Counted from the stretch's first letter, positions 41,375 to 51,207 are shown. The stretch is DNA of 64,000 bases from Novilysobacter antarcticus (GCF_019802285.1 NZ_JAIEUJ010000001.1:124001-188000); one strand, 5' to 3'. Notes: generated from the letters alone by a model not told the origin. Numbers and translations: made by a program.

Positions 41375-42829
41375 GTGTTCCAACAAACCTTCAAGAACAT
41401 CGACGACATCCTGCGCAAGGACGCCGGTTGCACCAGCGAACTCGACTACACCGAGCAGTCCTCTTGGCTGCTGTTCCTCAAGTACCTGGACGCGCTGGAA
41501 GCCGACCGCGCTCTGGAAGCCGAACTGGAAGGCAAGGCCTACAGCTTCCTGCTGGAGCCGGCCTACCGCTGGGAAAACTGGGCCGCGCCGAAGGACTGCG
41601 ACGGCAAGTTCGACCACAACAAGGCGATGACCGGCGACGACCTGCTTGCCTTCGTCAACGGCGAGTTGTTTCCGTACCTGCACGGCTTCAAGGCCAAGGC
41701 CAGCGGGCCGCAGACGCTGGAATACAAGATTGGTGAGATCTTCGGCGAGATCAAAAACCGCATCCAGTCCGGCTACAACCTGCGCGACGTGATCGAGCGG
41801 GTCGATGAATTGCGCTTCGGTACGCATAAGGAGAAGCACGAGCTCTCGCACCTGTACGAAGCCAAGATCAAGAACATGGGCAACGCCGGGCGCAACGGCG
41901 GCGAGTACTACACGCCCCGCCCGCTGATCCGCGCGATGATCCAGGTCATCGACCCGAAGGTCGGCGAGACCATTTACGACGGTGCCTGCGGTTCGGCCGG
42001 CTTCCTCTGCGAAGCGTTCGATTACCTCAGCCGGAAGCCGAACCTGTCCACCAGCGACAGCAACACGCTGCAGCGCAAGACGTTCTTCGGCAAGGAGAAG
42101 AAAAGCCTCGCCTATGTCATTGGCATCATGAACATGATCCTGCATGGTATCGAGGCGCCGAACATCGTCCACACCAACACGCTGGCCGAGAATCTCGCCG
42201 ACATCCAGGAAAAGGACCGCTACGACATCGTTCTGGCCAACCCGCCCTTCGGCGGCAAGGAACGCAAGGAGATCCAGCAAAACTTTCCGATCAAGACCGG
42301 CGAGACCGCGTACCTGTTCCTGCAGCACTTCGTCAAGTCGCTGCGGGCCGGTGGCCGCGCCGCCATCGTCATCAAGAACACGTTCCTGTCCAACACGGAC
42401 AACGCCAGCGTGTCCCTGCGCAAGCAGTTGCTGGAAAGCTGCAACCTGCACACCGTGCTCGACTGCCCCGGTGGCACCTTCCTCGGTGCGGGCGTGAAGA
42501 CCGTGGTGCTGTTCTTCGAGAAGGGCGCGCCGACGCGTAAGACCTGGTACTACCAGCTCGATCCGGGTCGCAACATGGGCAAGACCAACCCGCTCAACGA
42601 TGCGGACCTGGCCGAGTTCGTGGCGTTGCAGAAGAACTTTGCCGATTCGCCGAAGAGTTGGAGCGTGGATGCTGCCAGCCTCGACCAAACCACATTCGAC
42701 CTGTCGGTGAAGAATCCCGATGGCGGCGAGGAAGTGGTGCATCGCAGCCCGCAGGAAATCATGGCGGAGATCGCGGCATTGGATGCGGAGAACGCGAAAG
42801 TTCTGGCGGCGATCAGGGCGCTGCTGTGA
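41375..42829 (+). CDS. hsdM: Type I restriction-modification DNA methyltransferase subunit (HsdM)
   Basis: A 484-residue N6-adenine methyltransferase subunit. N-terminal helical domain (residues 1-150), then SAM motif I IYDGACGSAGFLCEAF and the catalytic NPPF at 289-292 (DIVLANPPFGGKER). It works with HsdS to methylate the asymmetric bipartite site and protect host DNA. GTG start 41375 (MFQQTFKNIDDILRKD) matches family openings. The stop overlaps the hsdS GTG (GTGA). Confidence 0.95.
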   Translation: MFQQTFKNIDDILRKDAGCTSELDYTEQSSWLLFLKYLDALEADRALEAELEGKAYSFLLEPAYRWENWAAPKDCDGKFDHNKAMTGDDLLAFVNGELFPYLHGFKAKASGPQTLEYKIGEIFGEIKNRIQSGYNLRDVIERVDELRFGTHKEKHELSHLYEAKIKNMGNAGRNGGEYYTPRPLIRAMIQVIDPKVGETIYDGACGSAGFLCEAFDYLSRKPNLSTSDSNTLQRKTFFGKEKKSLAYVIGIMNMILHGIEAPNIVHTNTLAENLADIQEKDRYDIVLANPPFGGKERKEIQQNFPIKTGETAYLFLQHFVKSLRAGGRAAIVIKNTFLSNTDNASVSLRKQLLESCNLHTVLDCPGGTFLGAGVKTVVLFFEKGAPTRKTWYYQLDPGRNMGKTNPLNDADLAEFVALQKNFADSPKSWSVDAASLDQTTFDLSVKNPDGGEEVVHRSPQEIMAEIAALDAENAKVLAAIRALL

Positions 42830-43971
42830 CGATTGGTTGGAGGACAATGCAGCTCGGAGATCTCTGTGAGGTGCTCGATTACAAGCGAAAGCCCATCACT
42901 AAGAAAGATCGTGTCGCCGGCACTTACCCTTACTATGGTGCAACGGGAGTTCTAGATTTCGTCGAGGGGTTTCTATTCGACGAGCCTTTGGTTTTGGTGG
43001 GCGAGGACGGTGCTAAATGGGGATCGGGTGACAGCACGGCATTCGCTGTCGAAGGCAAAATATGGGTTAACAACCATGCGCATGTTCTTAAGCCGGATAG
43101 AAATATCCTGCTGGACAGTTGGCTCATCTATCATCTCAATCACCTCGACCTGACCCAATTCATTTCTGGCCTCACTGTTCCAAAACTTAACCAGGGGAGT
43201 CTCCGCGGGATAGCGGTTCCGCTCCCTCCGATTTCCGAACAGCAGCGGATCGTCGGCATCCTCGACGAAGCGTTTGCGGGCATTGCCACCGCCAAAGCCA
43301 ATGCCGAAAAGAACCTCCAAAACGCCCGGCAGGTATTTAAAGCTCAACTCACGGCGGTTTTTAACGACAATCTCGGTGAATTTATACAACTCGAAAAGCT
43401 GTTTGACATTGGTTCGAGTAAGCGTGTTCTAAAATCTGAATGGAAAAGTGCAGGTGTACCCTTCTACCGAGGACGCGAAGTAACTCGATTGGCTGCAGAT
43501 GGTTGCGTTGATAACGAGCTATTTATCTCTGATGAGCATTATGCGAGATTAGCTGGCATCGCCGGTGTCCCCAGCTCGGGAGACATTGTGGTCACTGCGA
43601 TAGGAACTATCGGCAATGCATATGTCGTCAAGAATAACGATCGCTTTTACTTCAAGGATGCGAGTGTCCTTTGGATGAAAAGGGTGTCGGATATATCAAG
43701 CGAATTTGTGAGCTATTGGATTCGATCTTCTGCATTTCACGATCAGCTTGATCGAGGAAATGGTGCAACGGTAGATACTCTAACGATTGCAAAGCTAAAA
43801 AGCTTGGAGATTCCAGTCCTTTCAGAATATGAACAGTTGCGGCGTGTTGAAGAACTTAGGTCGTTTGAACAAGAAACCCAACGACTCGAATCCATATACC
43901 AGCGCAAACTTGCCGCACTCGATGCCCTCAAGCAATCCCTTCTACACCAAGCCTTCTCCGGCCAACTCTGA
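42826..43971 (+). CDS. hsdS: Type I restriction-modification specificity subunit (HsdS)
   Basis: A 381-residue DNA-recognition subunit with two target-recognition domains: TRD1 (about 10-130) and TRD2 (about 180-325), each followed by a conserved helical spacer (PPISEQQRIVGILDEAF and PVLSEYEQLRRVEELRSF...KLAALDALKQSL). The TRDs, especially TRD2, are AT-rich: two 60-base lines I counted (43681-43800) are about 42% G+C against about 60% in hsdM. The central spacer at 43220-43340 is GC-rich again, suggesting TRD exchange. Recognition sequence cannot be predicted. Confidence 0.93.
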   Translation: MTIGWRTMQLGDLCEVLDYKRKPITKKDRVAGTYPYYGATGVLDFVEGFLFDEPLVLVGEDGAKWGSGDSTAFAVEGKIWVNNHAHVLKPDRNILLDSWLIYHLNHLDLTQFISGLTVPKLNQGSLRGIAVPLPPISEQQRIVGILDEAFAGIATAKANAEKNLQNARQVFKAQLTAVFNDNLGEFIQLEKLFDIGSSKRVLKSEWKSAGVPFYRGREVTRLAADGCVDNELFISDEHYARLAGIAGVPSSGDIVVTAIGTIGNAYVVKNNDRFYFKDASVLWMKRVSDISSEFVSYWIRSSAFHDQLDRGNGATVDTLTIAKLKSLEIPVLSEYEQLRRVEELRSFEQETQRLESIYQRKLAALDALKQSLLHQAFSGQL

Positions 43972-43980
43972 GGACACCGG

Positions 43981-45777
43981 ATGTCAACCCAACGCTACTC
44001 CGTTACCCCGCACCCCGTTGAAACCCTGCTGACGTGGGTGAAATCAGGCGAGATCGCGATCCCGGAGATCCAGCGGCCGTTCGTGTGGGAGGCGACCAAG
44101 GTGCGCAACCTGCTGGACTCGCTTTATCAGGGTTATCCGGTGGGCTATCTGATCGCGTGGCGTAACCCCACCGTCAAACTCAAGGACGGCAGCACGTCTG
44201 CCGGCAAGCGCATCCTGATCGACGGGCAGCAGCGCGTGACGGCACTCATGGCCTCGCTGTTGGGCGTGGAGGTGCTGACTGACGACTACGAGACGGTGCA
44301 GATCCGCATTGCCTTCAACCCGCAGGAAGAGAGGTTCGAGGTCGCCAACCCGGCCATCCGCAGGAACGTGGCGTGGATTCCGGACGTCGCCAAAGTCTTT
44401 GAGCCCTCCACCAGCCTCTTCCAACTTGTGGCGGACTATTGCGCTGTCAACCCCGCCAGCTCGCAGGACCAGGTCTTCAAGGTCATCGAGAAGCTGCGAG
44501 GCATCATTCACAACCACGTCGGGATCATTGAGCTGGCCGAAGACCTCGATATTGAGACGGTCACCGAGATATTCATCCGTGTGAACTCTGCCGGCTCGCC
44601 GCTGTCGCAGGCCGATTTCGCGATGTCGAAGATCGCGGTCAACACCGCCTACGGCGGTAACCAACTGCGGAAGGCCATCGACTATTTCTGCCATCTGGCG
44701 ATCGCGCCGGACTTCTTGGCCAAGATACGCAAGGGAGATAGCGCTTTCGTCGCTTCGGAATTCTTTGACAAGATGAAGTGGATCGCCGACGTCAACGACG
44801 ACATCTACGACCCGACCTACACCGACATGCTGCGCGTGGCCTTCACCTCGGAGTTCGGGCGCGGAAAGCTGCAGGATCTGGTAGCCCTGCTGTCGGGCCG
44901 CAACTTCGAGACGAAGCAGTACGAAGAGGCCATCGTAGAGGCGTCGTTCGGCAAGCTGAAGCAGGGGATCCTCGCGTTCGTCAACAAGACCCACTTCGAC
45001 CGCATCACAATGATCCTGCGCTCGGCCGGGTTCATCCTCAGCAACATGATCGGCAGTCAGAACGCGATCAACTTCGCCTACATCCTCTACCTGCGCGGTC
45101 GTCGCGAGAACGTGCCTGCTGCCAAGCTGGAGCAACTGGTGCGGCGCTGGTTCGTAATGTCGCTGCTCAGCCGCCGCTACGGCGGTTCGCCAGAGTCCAC
45201 GTTCGACTTCGACATCCGCCAGATCGACAGTCGCGGCGTGGTGTCCTACGCGGAGTCTGTGATTCCAAACGAACTGCCCGATAGCTTCTGGACCGGCATG
45301 TTGCCGCAGTTCATGGACACCTCTTCGATCAACAGCCCGTACTTCAAGTGCTTCCAGGCGGCGCAAGTCAAGCTCGGAGACCGCGGATTCCTGTCGCGCG
45401 ATATCACCGTCACCGACCTGCTGCTGAACCGCGCCGATGTGCACCACGTCTATCCAAAGCAGCACCTGAAGGGCAGCGGCATGACGCGCGGGTCGTACAA
45501 CCAGATCGGCAACTTCGTGATCGCCCAGAGCGAGATCAACATAGCCATCGGCGCAAAGCCTCCGGAGACGTACTTCGCCGAACTCCGAGACCAGGTTGGT
45601 GGTGGACAGTTGAAATACGGCGGCATCACCGACTCCGCCGAAATGCTGGCGAACTTCCGCATGAACTGCATCCCGGAAACTCTGCTCGGCGGCGACGTGC
45701 CAAGTTACGAGGGATTCTTGAAGGAGCGCCGGCGGCTGATGGCGTTGAAGATCCGCGACTGGTTCCAGACGCTGTGA
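43981..45777 (+). CDS. DUF262/DUF1524 protein (GmrSD-like nuclease) inside the hsd operon
   Basis: A 598-residue protein. The N-terminal DUF262 domain has the ParB-like nucleotide-binding motif D81GQQR85 ([16 protein letters not shown]) and [21 protein letters not shown]. The C-terminal DUF1524 domain has an HNH-type active site: His488-His489-x-x-Pro492 (ADVHHVYPK) and N507QIGN511. GmrSD enzymes are type IV restriction factors against glucosylated-hydroxymethylcytosine phage DNA. Both halves look catalytically intact. It begins 9 bp after hsdS, so is co-transcribed. Whether it acts alone or with the R-M complex is unknown. Confidence 0.88.
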   Translation: MSTQRYSVTPHPVETLLTWVKSGEIAIPEIQRPFVWEATKVRNLLDSLYQGYPVGYLIAWRNPTVKLKDGSTSAGKRILIDGQQRVTALMASLLGVEVLTDDYETVQIRIAFNPQEERFEVANPAIRRNVAWIPDVAKVFEPSTSLFQLVADYCAVNPASSQDQVFKVIEKLRGIIHNHVGIIELAEDLDIETVTEIFIRVNSAGSPLSQADFAMSKIAVNTAYGGNQLRKAIDYFCHLAIAPDFLAKIRKGDSAFVASEFFDKMKWIADVNDDIYDPTYTDMLRVAFTSEFGRGKLQDLVALLSGRNFETKQYEEAIVEASFGKLKQGILAFVNKTHFDRITMILRSAGFILSNMIGSQNAINFAYILYLRGRRENVPAAKLEQLVRRWFVMSLLSRRYGGSPESTFDFDIRQIDSRGVVSYAESVIPNELPDSFWTGMLPQFMDTSSINSPYFKCFQAAQVKLGDRGFLSRDITVTDLLLNRADVHHVYPKQHLKGSGMTRGSYNQIGNFVIAQSEINIAIGAKPPETYFAELRDQVGGGQLKYGGITDSAEMLANFRMNCIPETLLGGDVPSYEGFLKERRRLMALKIRDWFQTL

Positions 45778-45823
45778 GCGCATGGCCGAGTGATTGACAG
45801 CGCGCATACGGGAGGGGGTGTTT

Positions 45824-46177
45824 ATGGATGGCAACAGTGAGTTGTTTTTCTATTTGGTGGATGACACGGGTAACCGTCGCGTCCCCTTTAAAATTCAGGC
45901 GGAGCACGGTCCCTATGGCTACGCATTGCATCCAAAGGGGAAGGGCAACGATCCCAAAGCAGCTCATTACACGGAAGACCTCAAGGAGCTTGTCCAGGGC
46001 GTCGTCATTCACGGGTTGGGCGTGCGCACCAAGGCCAAAAAAGGTCCCCAGAAGGGGCAGTCGAACACGTTGTATCTGGGCGAACGTACGGTCTCGGGCT
46101 ACTACTTGAGCAAGGTTCGGAAAGACTGGGTGGATGCTGCCGAGGTACGCCCTCTCAATGAGACGGCATCGGCGTGA
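45824..46177 (+). CDS. Hypothetical protein, 117 aa, within the type I R-M operon
   Basis: Starts MDGNSELFFYLVDDTGNRRV after GGAGGGGG, with alternative GTG two codons upstream. No signal or membrane segment. N-terminal beta-like strands are followed by a Gly/Lys-rich basic segment (RTKAKKGPQKGQSNTLYLGE), then YYLSKVRKDW. Its basic centre suggests nucleic-acid contact. It sits between the GmrSD-like gene and hsdR on the same strand. I do not recognise the family; a regulator, inhibitor or accessory subunit of the system are all possible. Confidence 0.75.
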   Translation: MDGNSELFFYLVDDTGNRRVPFKIQAEHGPYGYALHPKGKGNDPKAAHYTEDLKELVQGVVIHGLGVRTKAKKGPQKGQSNTLYLGERTVSGYYLSKVRKDWVDAAEVRPLNETASA

Positions 46178-46271
46178 GCATCGTTGCGGGCAAGCCCCGC
46201 GGTCAGCGCGTAATGTCCCGAGGCCTCTTCAGACGTTACTCTCCCCTTGTTATGAGGGGGATAGCAGCGCT

Positions 46272-48599
46272 TTGAATGAGTCCGAGACCCGAGCGGAACA
46301 CATCGACCCCGCCTTGAAGGTCGCGGGCTGGGGTGTGGTCGAAGGCAGTCGTGTCCTGCGCGAGCGCCAGTGCGTGATCGCCCCGGGTCGCCTACAAGGC
46401 AACGGTCAGCGCGCCAGGGCCGAGATTGCCGATTACGTGCTGGTGTACCGCAATACCAAGTTGGCGGTGATCGAGGCCAAGGCGTGGGACAAGCCGCATA
46501 CCGAGGGCGTCGGGCAGGCCAAGCAGTACGCGGCCAAGCTGGCGGTGCGTTTCACCTATGCGACCAACGGCCAGAAGATCTATGCGATTGATATGGAGAC
46601 CGGCACGGAGGGCGACGTGGTCGCGTTCCCCGGCCCCGAGGAACTCTGGGCGCGCACCTACGCCACCGCCAACGCCTGGCGCGACCGCTTCGCCGCGGTC
46701 CCGTTCGAGGACAAGGGCGGCATGTGGCAGGGCCGCTACTACCAGGACATCGCCATCCAGCGCGTGCTCGATGCCATCGCCGAAGGTCGCGACCGCATCC
46801 TGCTGACGCTGGCCACTGGCACCGGCAAGACCTTCATCGCGTTCCAGTTGGCGTGGAAGCTGTTCCACAGCCGCTGGAACCTTGCGGACTGGAAGCGCAA
46901 CGACGAGCCCACCCGCCGACCGCGCGTACTGTTTCTGGCCGACCGCAACAACCTCGCCGATCAGGCTTACAACGCGTTCACCGCGTTTCCCGAGGACGCG
47001 CTGGTGCGCATCGCCCCGGACGAGATCCGCAAGAAGGGCCGGGTGCCGAAGAACGGCAGCATCTTCTTCACCATCTTCCAGACCTTCATGAGCGGGCCGG
47101 GGGAGACGCCGTACTTTGGTGACTACCCGCCGGACTTCTTCGATTTCATCGTCATCGACGAATGCCACCGTGGCGGTGCGAAGGACGAGAGCAGCTGGCG
47201 GGAGATCTTGGAGTACTTCAGGCCGGCCGTGCAGTTGGGGCTGACGGCCACGCCCAAGCGCCACACCAACGCCGACACCTACGCGTATTTCGGCGAGCCG
47301 GTGTACAGCTACTCGTTGAAGGAAGGCATCAACGACGGCTTCCTGACGCCCTTCAAGGTCAGGCAGTTCGCCACCACCATCGACGACTACACCTACACCC
47401 CCGATGACGCCGTGGTGGAGGGTGAGGTGGTGCCGGGCCGGCGCTACACCGAGAGCGAGTTCAACCGCGTCATCGTGATTCCCGAGCGCGAGGCGTACCG
47501 CGTCAAGATCTTCATGGACCTGATCGACCAACGCGAGAAGACGCTGGTGTTCTGCGCCACCCAAGAACACGCGCTGATGGTGCGTGACCTGATCAACCAG
47601 ACCAAGACCAGCACCGACCCCATGTATTGCGTGCGGGTCACGGCAAACGATGGCGAGCGCGGCAATCAGCATCTGCGCGACTTCCAAGACAACGAGAAGA
47701 CCATTCCGACGATCCTGACCACATCGCAAAAGCTCTCAACGGGCGTAGACGCCCGGAACGTGCGAAACATCGTGCTGATGCGGCCGATCAATTCGATGAT
47801 CGAGTTCAAGCAGATCATCGGTCGCGGCACGCGTCTGTATGACGGCAAGGATTTCTTCACTGTCTACGATTTCGTGAAGGCGCACCACCATTTCAGCGAC
47901 CCGGAATGGGACGGCGAGCCGATCGATCCGGAGCCGCCGCGTCCGCGCCCGCCCAGCGATGACGACAATCCGACGCCGCCGCGCGAGCCTACGCCGCCCG
48001 AGCCGCGGCCGGCGAAGATCCACGTCAAGCTGGCCGACGGCAAGGCACGCCAGATCCAGAGCATGATGGCCACGACGTTCTGGAGCGCCGACGGCAAGCC
48101 GATGTCGGCCGCGCAGTTTCTTGAAAGCCTGTTTGGCACGTTGCCGGAGTTCTTCCAAGACGAAGATCAGCTGCGGGAGATATGGAGCGAGCCCGCGACC
48201 CGCAAGGCGCTGCTGACTGGGCTGGGCGAGAAGGGCTTCGGCCGCGACGCGCTGGCCGAAATGCAGAGGGCTATCGAAGCCGAAGACAGCGACCTATTTG
48301 ACGTGTTGAGTTACGTCGCTTACACGCGTCCGCCGATGACACGTGAGGAGCGGGCGGTGATGGCAAAGGCGCGCATCAGCAGTACCTATAGGAGCAACCG
48401 ACAACTTTCCTTCCTGGAGTTCGTACTCGGCCACTACGTGAGCCAGGGCGTCGATGAACTCGACCTCGACAAACTGTCACCGTTGTTGCGACTCAAATAC
48501 CGCGCCATATCCGACGCGGCAGCCGACTTGGGCACACCCGAGCAGATCCGGAACGTGTTTATCGGCTTCCAAAAGTACCTCTATGAGGGTCCACGATAG
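46272..48599 (+). CDS. hsdR: Type I restriction endonuclease subunit (HsdR), EcoAI/EcoEI-like
   Basis: A 775-residue motor/nuclease. N-terminal PD-(D/E)xK domain: Asp54 (EIADYVLVYRN) with E68-A-K70; helicase motif I ATGTGKT (181-187), DECH box (296-299), motif III LTATPKR, motif VI IGRGTRL. A proline-rich hinge (PPRPRPPSDDDNPTPP) leads to the C-terminal EcoEI-type domain. The compact size suggests subtype IB. TTG 46272 (MNESETRAEHIDPALK) is chosen from family openings; longer in-frame reading upstream overlaps the preceding gene and looks non-coding. Confidence 0.93.
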   Translation: MNESETRAEHIDPALKVAGWGVVEGSRVLRERQCVIAPGRLQGNGQRARAEIADYVLVYRNTKLAVIEAKAWDKPHTEGVGQAKQYAAKLAVRFTYATNGQKIYAIDMETGTEGDVVAFPGPEELWARTYATANAWRDRFAAVPFEDKGGMWQGRYYQDIAIQRVLDAIAEGRDRILLTLATGTGKTFIAFQLAWKLFHSRWNLADWKRNDEPTRRPRVLFLADRNNLADQAYNAFTAFPEDALVRIAPDEIRKKGRVPKNGSIFFTIFQTFMSGPGETPYFGDYPPDFFDFIVIDECHRGGAKDESSWREILEYFRPAVQLGLTATPKRHTNADTYAYFGEPVYSYSLKEGINDGFLTPFKVRQFATTIDDYTYTPDDAVVEGEVVPGRRYTESEFNRVIVIPEREAYRVKIFMDLIDQREKTLVFCATQEHALMVRDLINQTKTSTDPMYCVRVTANDGERGNQHLRDFQDNEKTIPTILTTSQKLSTGVDARNVRNIVLMRPINSMIEFKQIIGRGTRLYDGKDFFTVYDFVKAHHHFSDPEWDGEPIDPEPPRPRPPSDDDNPTPPREPTPPEPRPAKIHVKLADGKARQIQSMMATTFWSADGKPMSAAQFLESLFGTLPEFFQDEDQLREIWSEPATRKALLTGLGEKGFGRDALAEMQRAIEAEDSDLFDVLSYVAYTRPPMTREERAVMAKARISSTYRSNRQLSFLEFVLGHYVSQGVDELDLDKLSPLLRLKYRAISDAAADLGTPEQIRNVFIGFQKYLYEGPR

Positions 48600-48746
48600 A
48601 CGGTGCACTTCGAGGGCGATGCGGGCCTTCAGAGGCTGCGTGAGCGATGATCCTAGCGCGTGGTGTCGTGAGAGATGAATTGGACTGTCGGGGGTGCTTC
48701 CCGTTCTTCGCGCTAGTCCCTCTCTAATCCCAAAGGAGCGACCGCC

Positions 48747-49163
48747 ATGCCAATCCCATTCACCCTCCAACGCCTCGACCACGTCGTCCTGCGCGTGCGC
48801 GACATGGCCGCGATGCAGGCTTTCTACTGCGAGGTGCTCGGCTGCACGGTCGAGCGGCGGCAGGACGAGATAGGCCTGCTGCAGCTGCGGGCGGGGGATT
48901 CGTTGATTGACTTGGTCGATGTCGCCGGGGAGCTGGGTCGTAAGGGTGGCGCGGCGCCCGGTGCGGAGGGCCACAACATGGACCATCTGTGTGTGCAGGT
49001 GCTGCCGTTTGATCGCGCGGCCATCGAGGCGCATCTGCGTGCGCACGGCGTGGAGATGGGCGAGTTCGGGTCGCGCTATGGGGCGCTGGGGCAGGGGCCG
49101 TCGCAGTACGTGCTCGATCCGGAAGGCAACCGGGTCGAGCTCAAGGGGCCGCCTGAGGGGTGA
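48747..49163 (+). CDS. VOC-fold glyoxalase/dioxygenase-like protein
   Basis: A 138-residue protein of one VOC module pair: LDHVVLRVRDMAAMQAFYCEVLGC, then MDHLCVQVLPFDRAAIEAHL and YVLDPEGNRVELKGPP. The two HV/HL positions and the terminal Glu are the usual metal ligands. Preceded by AAAGGAG. Substrate unknown. It resumes normal GC-rich sequence after the R-M genes. Confidence 0.88.
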   Translation: MPIPFTLQRLDHVVLRVRDMAAMQAFYCEVLGCTVERRQDEIGLLQLRAGDSLIDLVDVAGELGRKGGAAPGAEGHNMDHLCVQVLPFDRAAIEAHLRAHGVEMGEFGSRYGALGQGPSQYVLDPEGNRVELKGPPEG

Positions 49164-49250
49164 TCCCGATCACGTCCGGCTATGCTCCGTGCACTGCAAG
49201 TCCGCAGCGGCGTCGATCACGACGACCGGAACCACACAGGGAGCTAAACA

Positions 49251-49844
49251 ATGACGCGCTTGATGAAGAACATTTTGGGCAAGGTGGGAATGGTGGTGTG
49301 TGTCGGTCTGCTGGCGGCCTGCGCGGACCCCGGCGCGGAGGCGGCCAACGCGAGCGCCAGCGACAGCGCACCGGCCGCGGCACAGTCGGTGGACGGGCTG
49401 ACCTTCACGATCAGCGGGCCCCTGTTTCCGGAGCCGGCGACATTCGAGGTCCCGGGCGATACGCGTGAGCTGCGCACCTATCTGTCCGACAGCATGTTCA
49501 GCCTGACGGTGTCGCCCAACGACCGCCTGCGCTCGACCGATGGCAAGCATGTTCTGACCGGGGTGATCCTCGGCACGCAGCCGGCGGGAGTGGGCGAGTC
49601 CACCGAGTCCGCTGGCGTCTCGGAGGCGACCTTCAACTTTGATACCGATGCCGGCACCGATCGTCAGCAGGGTCCGTCGATGGCGTTCTCCTCCAAAGGA
49701 GTGCGTCAGCCGATGCGCATCGTGATGGAGACCTACGAGGACGGGAAACGCGCTGCCGGACACTTCAGCGGCAAGTTGCAGCGGACCAACATCGACAGCA
49801 CCCACGAGATCTACGACGTGGAGGGCAAGTTCGACGTCAACTGA
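49251..49844 (+). CDS. Uncharacterised lipoprotein, 197 aa
   Basis: Signal peptide MTRLMKNILGKVGMVVCVG ending in lipobox LLAACA, then an Ala/Ser-rich linker and a beta-rich domain (DGLTFTISGPLFPEPATFEV ... TNIDSTHEIYDVEGKFDVN). Two similar-looking blocks (VLTGVILGT, HFSGKLQRT) may be strands of a small sandwich. GGGAG precedes the ATG. No family recognised. It converges on the DUF2254 gene with a 6-bp gap. Confidence 0.78.
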   Translation: MTRLMKNILGKVGMVVCVGLLAACADPGAEAANASASDSAPAAAQSVDGLTFTISGPLFPEPATFEVPGDTRELRTYLSDSMFSLTVSPNDRLRSTDGKHVLTGVILGTQPAGVGESTESAGVSEATFNFDTDAGTDRQQGPSMAFSSKGVRQPMRIVMETYEDGKRAAGHFSGKLQRTNIDSTHEIYDVEGKFDVN

Positions 49845-49850
49845 TGCCGC

Positions 49851-51146
49851 TCAGGCGATAGCCGACACGCCGCCCGCCGCCTGGGCCACCCGCTCGGCGG
49901 CGGCGCGCACGCGCTGCAGGTCATCGGGCAGGGTGAGCGCGTTTTCGCAGCGTGCCAGCGCGCTGCGGGACTGTTCCAACGCCGCCTGCCGGTAGCGGAC
50001 CTGGTCGATGCTGGCCAGCATGTGCAGCACTTTTTGCAGCTGGATCGCCACCTCCACGGTGGTGGCGCCATCGCGGGCGATGGCCACGAAGAAGTCATCG
50101 AACAGATCGTCCAGCTTCACCCCCGGCACGCGGATGCGGGAAAACCGGACTTCCTCATCCTTGTCCAACCCGTCGGTGTAGGGCGCGGACCATTGGGCCA
50201 GTACGCGCGCGCCGCGGCTCAGGATCTCAATGGCGGTGCCTGGGTCGTTCACCGCTGGGGACAGCGCGCGCGAGGCGATTTCCGCCATGACGCACAGCCC
50301 CAGTCGCGGATCCTGGTCGAACGAGCGCTCGGCCGAGATATTGAACGCCTTGGCCAGCTTGCGGGCGATCTCTTCATCGTGGGTGCCGGTGACCGATGCC
50401 ACGGGTCGGCCCGGTCCCGCCAGGTCACCGGGCAGCAGGTGGACCACCACGTGCAGGTCCGCGTCCTCGGCCAGCTCCTGCAGCGCGCCCATGTCGATGT
50501 ACTGGACGTAGCCGATCTTCTGCGCAGTTACCGGCATTCCCGGGCTGTCGGTCGCGTCGCTGTCCCCGTGCAGCGGCGCCCCGCCCAGGTAGGGGAGCTT
50601 GTAGCGTGCGTGTATTGACGCGGTGGCTTCCTTCTCCACGCGCTCGCTGGTGGGACCGACCCGGCCGAGCTCAAGCACATAGTCGATCCAGCGCAGCAGG
50701 GTGATCACGATGATCACGAGCACGCCGAGCGTCACCGCGTACAGGATGACCCGGCCGCTGTCGCCGTACAGGCCGGTGTGCAGGCAGATGATGCCGACGA
50801 CGCTGAAAAGGAAGGAGCCAACGAAGGTCGCCAGCGCGTTCTGCGCGGTGCTGTCGGCGCTCAGCAGGCGGGTCGCGCGCGGGGTGACGTTGTTGGTCGA
50901 GGAGGCAAACGCGGCGACCATAGTGCTCAGCGAGAAGATGGTCACCGCCAGCATGCTGCTGGCGATGATGTTGAGCAGGCTGCCGACCGCAGTCGCGCCG
51001 ATCTGGGTGGTGAGCTCGTCGGGAATGAAGCGCTTGAGCAGTATCGCGGCCAGCGCGGTAACGATTCCGAGCAGCGAAAACGCCGTGGCCCGCACCCACA
51101 TCTGCCGGGAGAGTTGAAGGACCAGCCACTGCAAGCGCGAAAACAT
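49851..51146 (-). CDS. DUF2254 membrane protein
   Basis: A 431-residue protein with four N-terminal hydrophobic segments (to about residue 155) and a long cytoplasmic C-terminal domain. The motif SRALSPAVNDPGTAIE is characteristic of DUF2254, and SMLAVTIFSLSTMVAAFASS lies in the membrane part. Function unknown; transporters or mechanosensitive-type channels have been suggested for the family. mgtE lies 61 bp upstream on the same strand. Confidence 0.88.
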   Translation of the reverse strand: MFSRLQWLVLQLSRQMWVRATAFSLLGIVTALAAILLKRFIPDELTTQIGATAVGSLLNIIASSMLAVTIFSLSTMVAAFASSTNNVTPRATRLLSADSTAQNALATFVGSFLFSVVGIICLHTGLYGDSGRVILYAVTLGVLVIIVITLLRWIDYVLELGRVGPTSERVEKEATASIHARYKLPYLGGAPLHGDSDATDSPGMPVTAQKIGYVQYIDMGALQELAEDADLHVVVHLLPGDLAGPGRPVASVTGTHDEEIARKLAKAFNISAERSFDQDPRLGLCVMAEIASRALSPAVNDPGTAIEILSRGARVLAQWSAPYTDGLDKDEEVRFSRIRVPGVKLDDLFDDFFVAIARDGATTVEVAIQLQKVLHMLASIDQVRYRQAALEQSRSALARCENALTLPDDLQRVRAAAERVAQAAGGVSAIA

Positions 51147-51207
51147 GATCAGCCGCTCCGGCCGGAATCCGAAGCCAGCTTAGCAGCGGTGCGCGCCGCA
51201 CCCGTCT

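Noticed and set aside
46134-46271. Longer N-terminus of HsdR (46 extra residues)
   Set aside because: That stretch overlaps the end of the 117-aa gene, is Arg/Cys-rich, and has no family counterpart; MNESETRAEHIDPALK is the recognisable start.
41061-48746. Integrative element or prophage around the R-M genes
   Set aside because: No integrase, transposase, tRNA target, or flanking direct repeats were found in the 314-bp and 147-bp flanks; horizontal origin rests only on hsdS composition.
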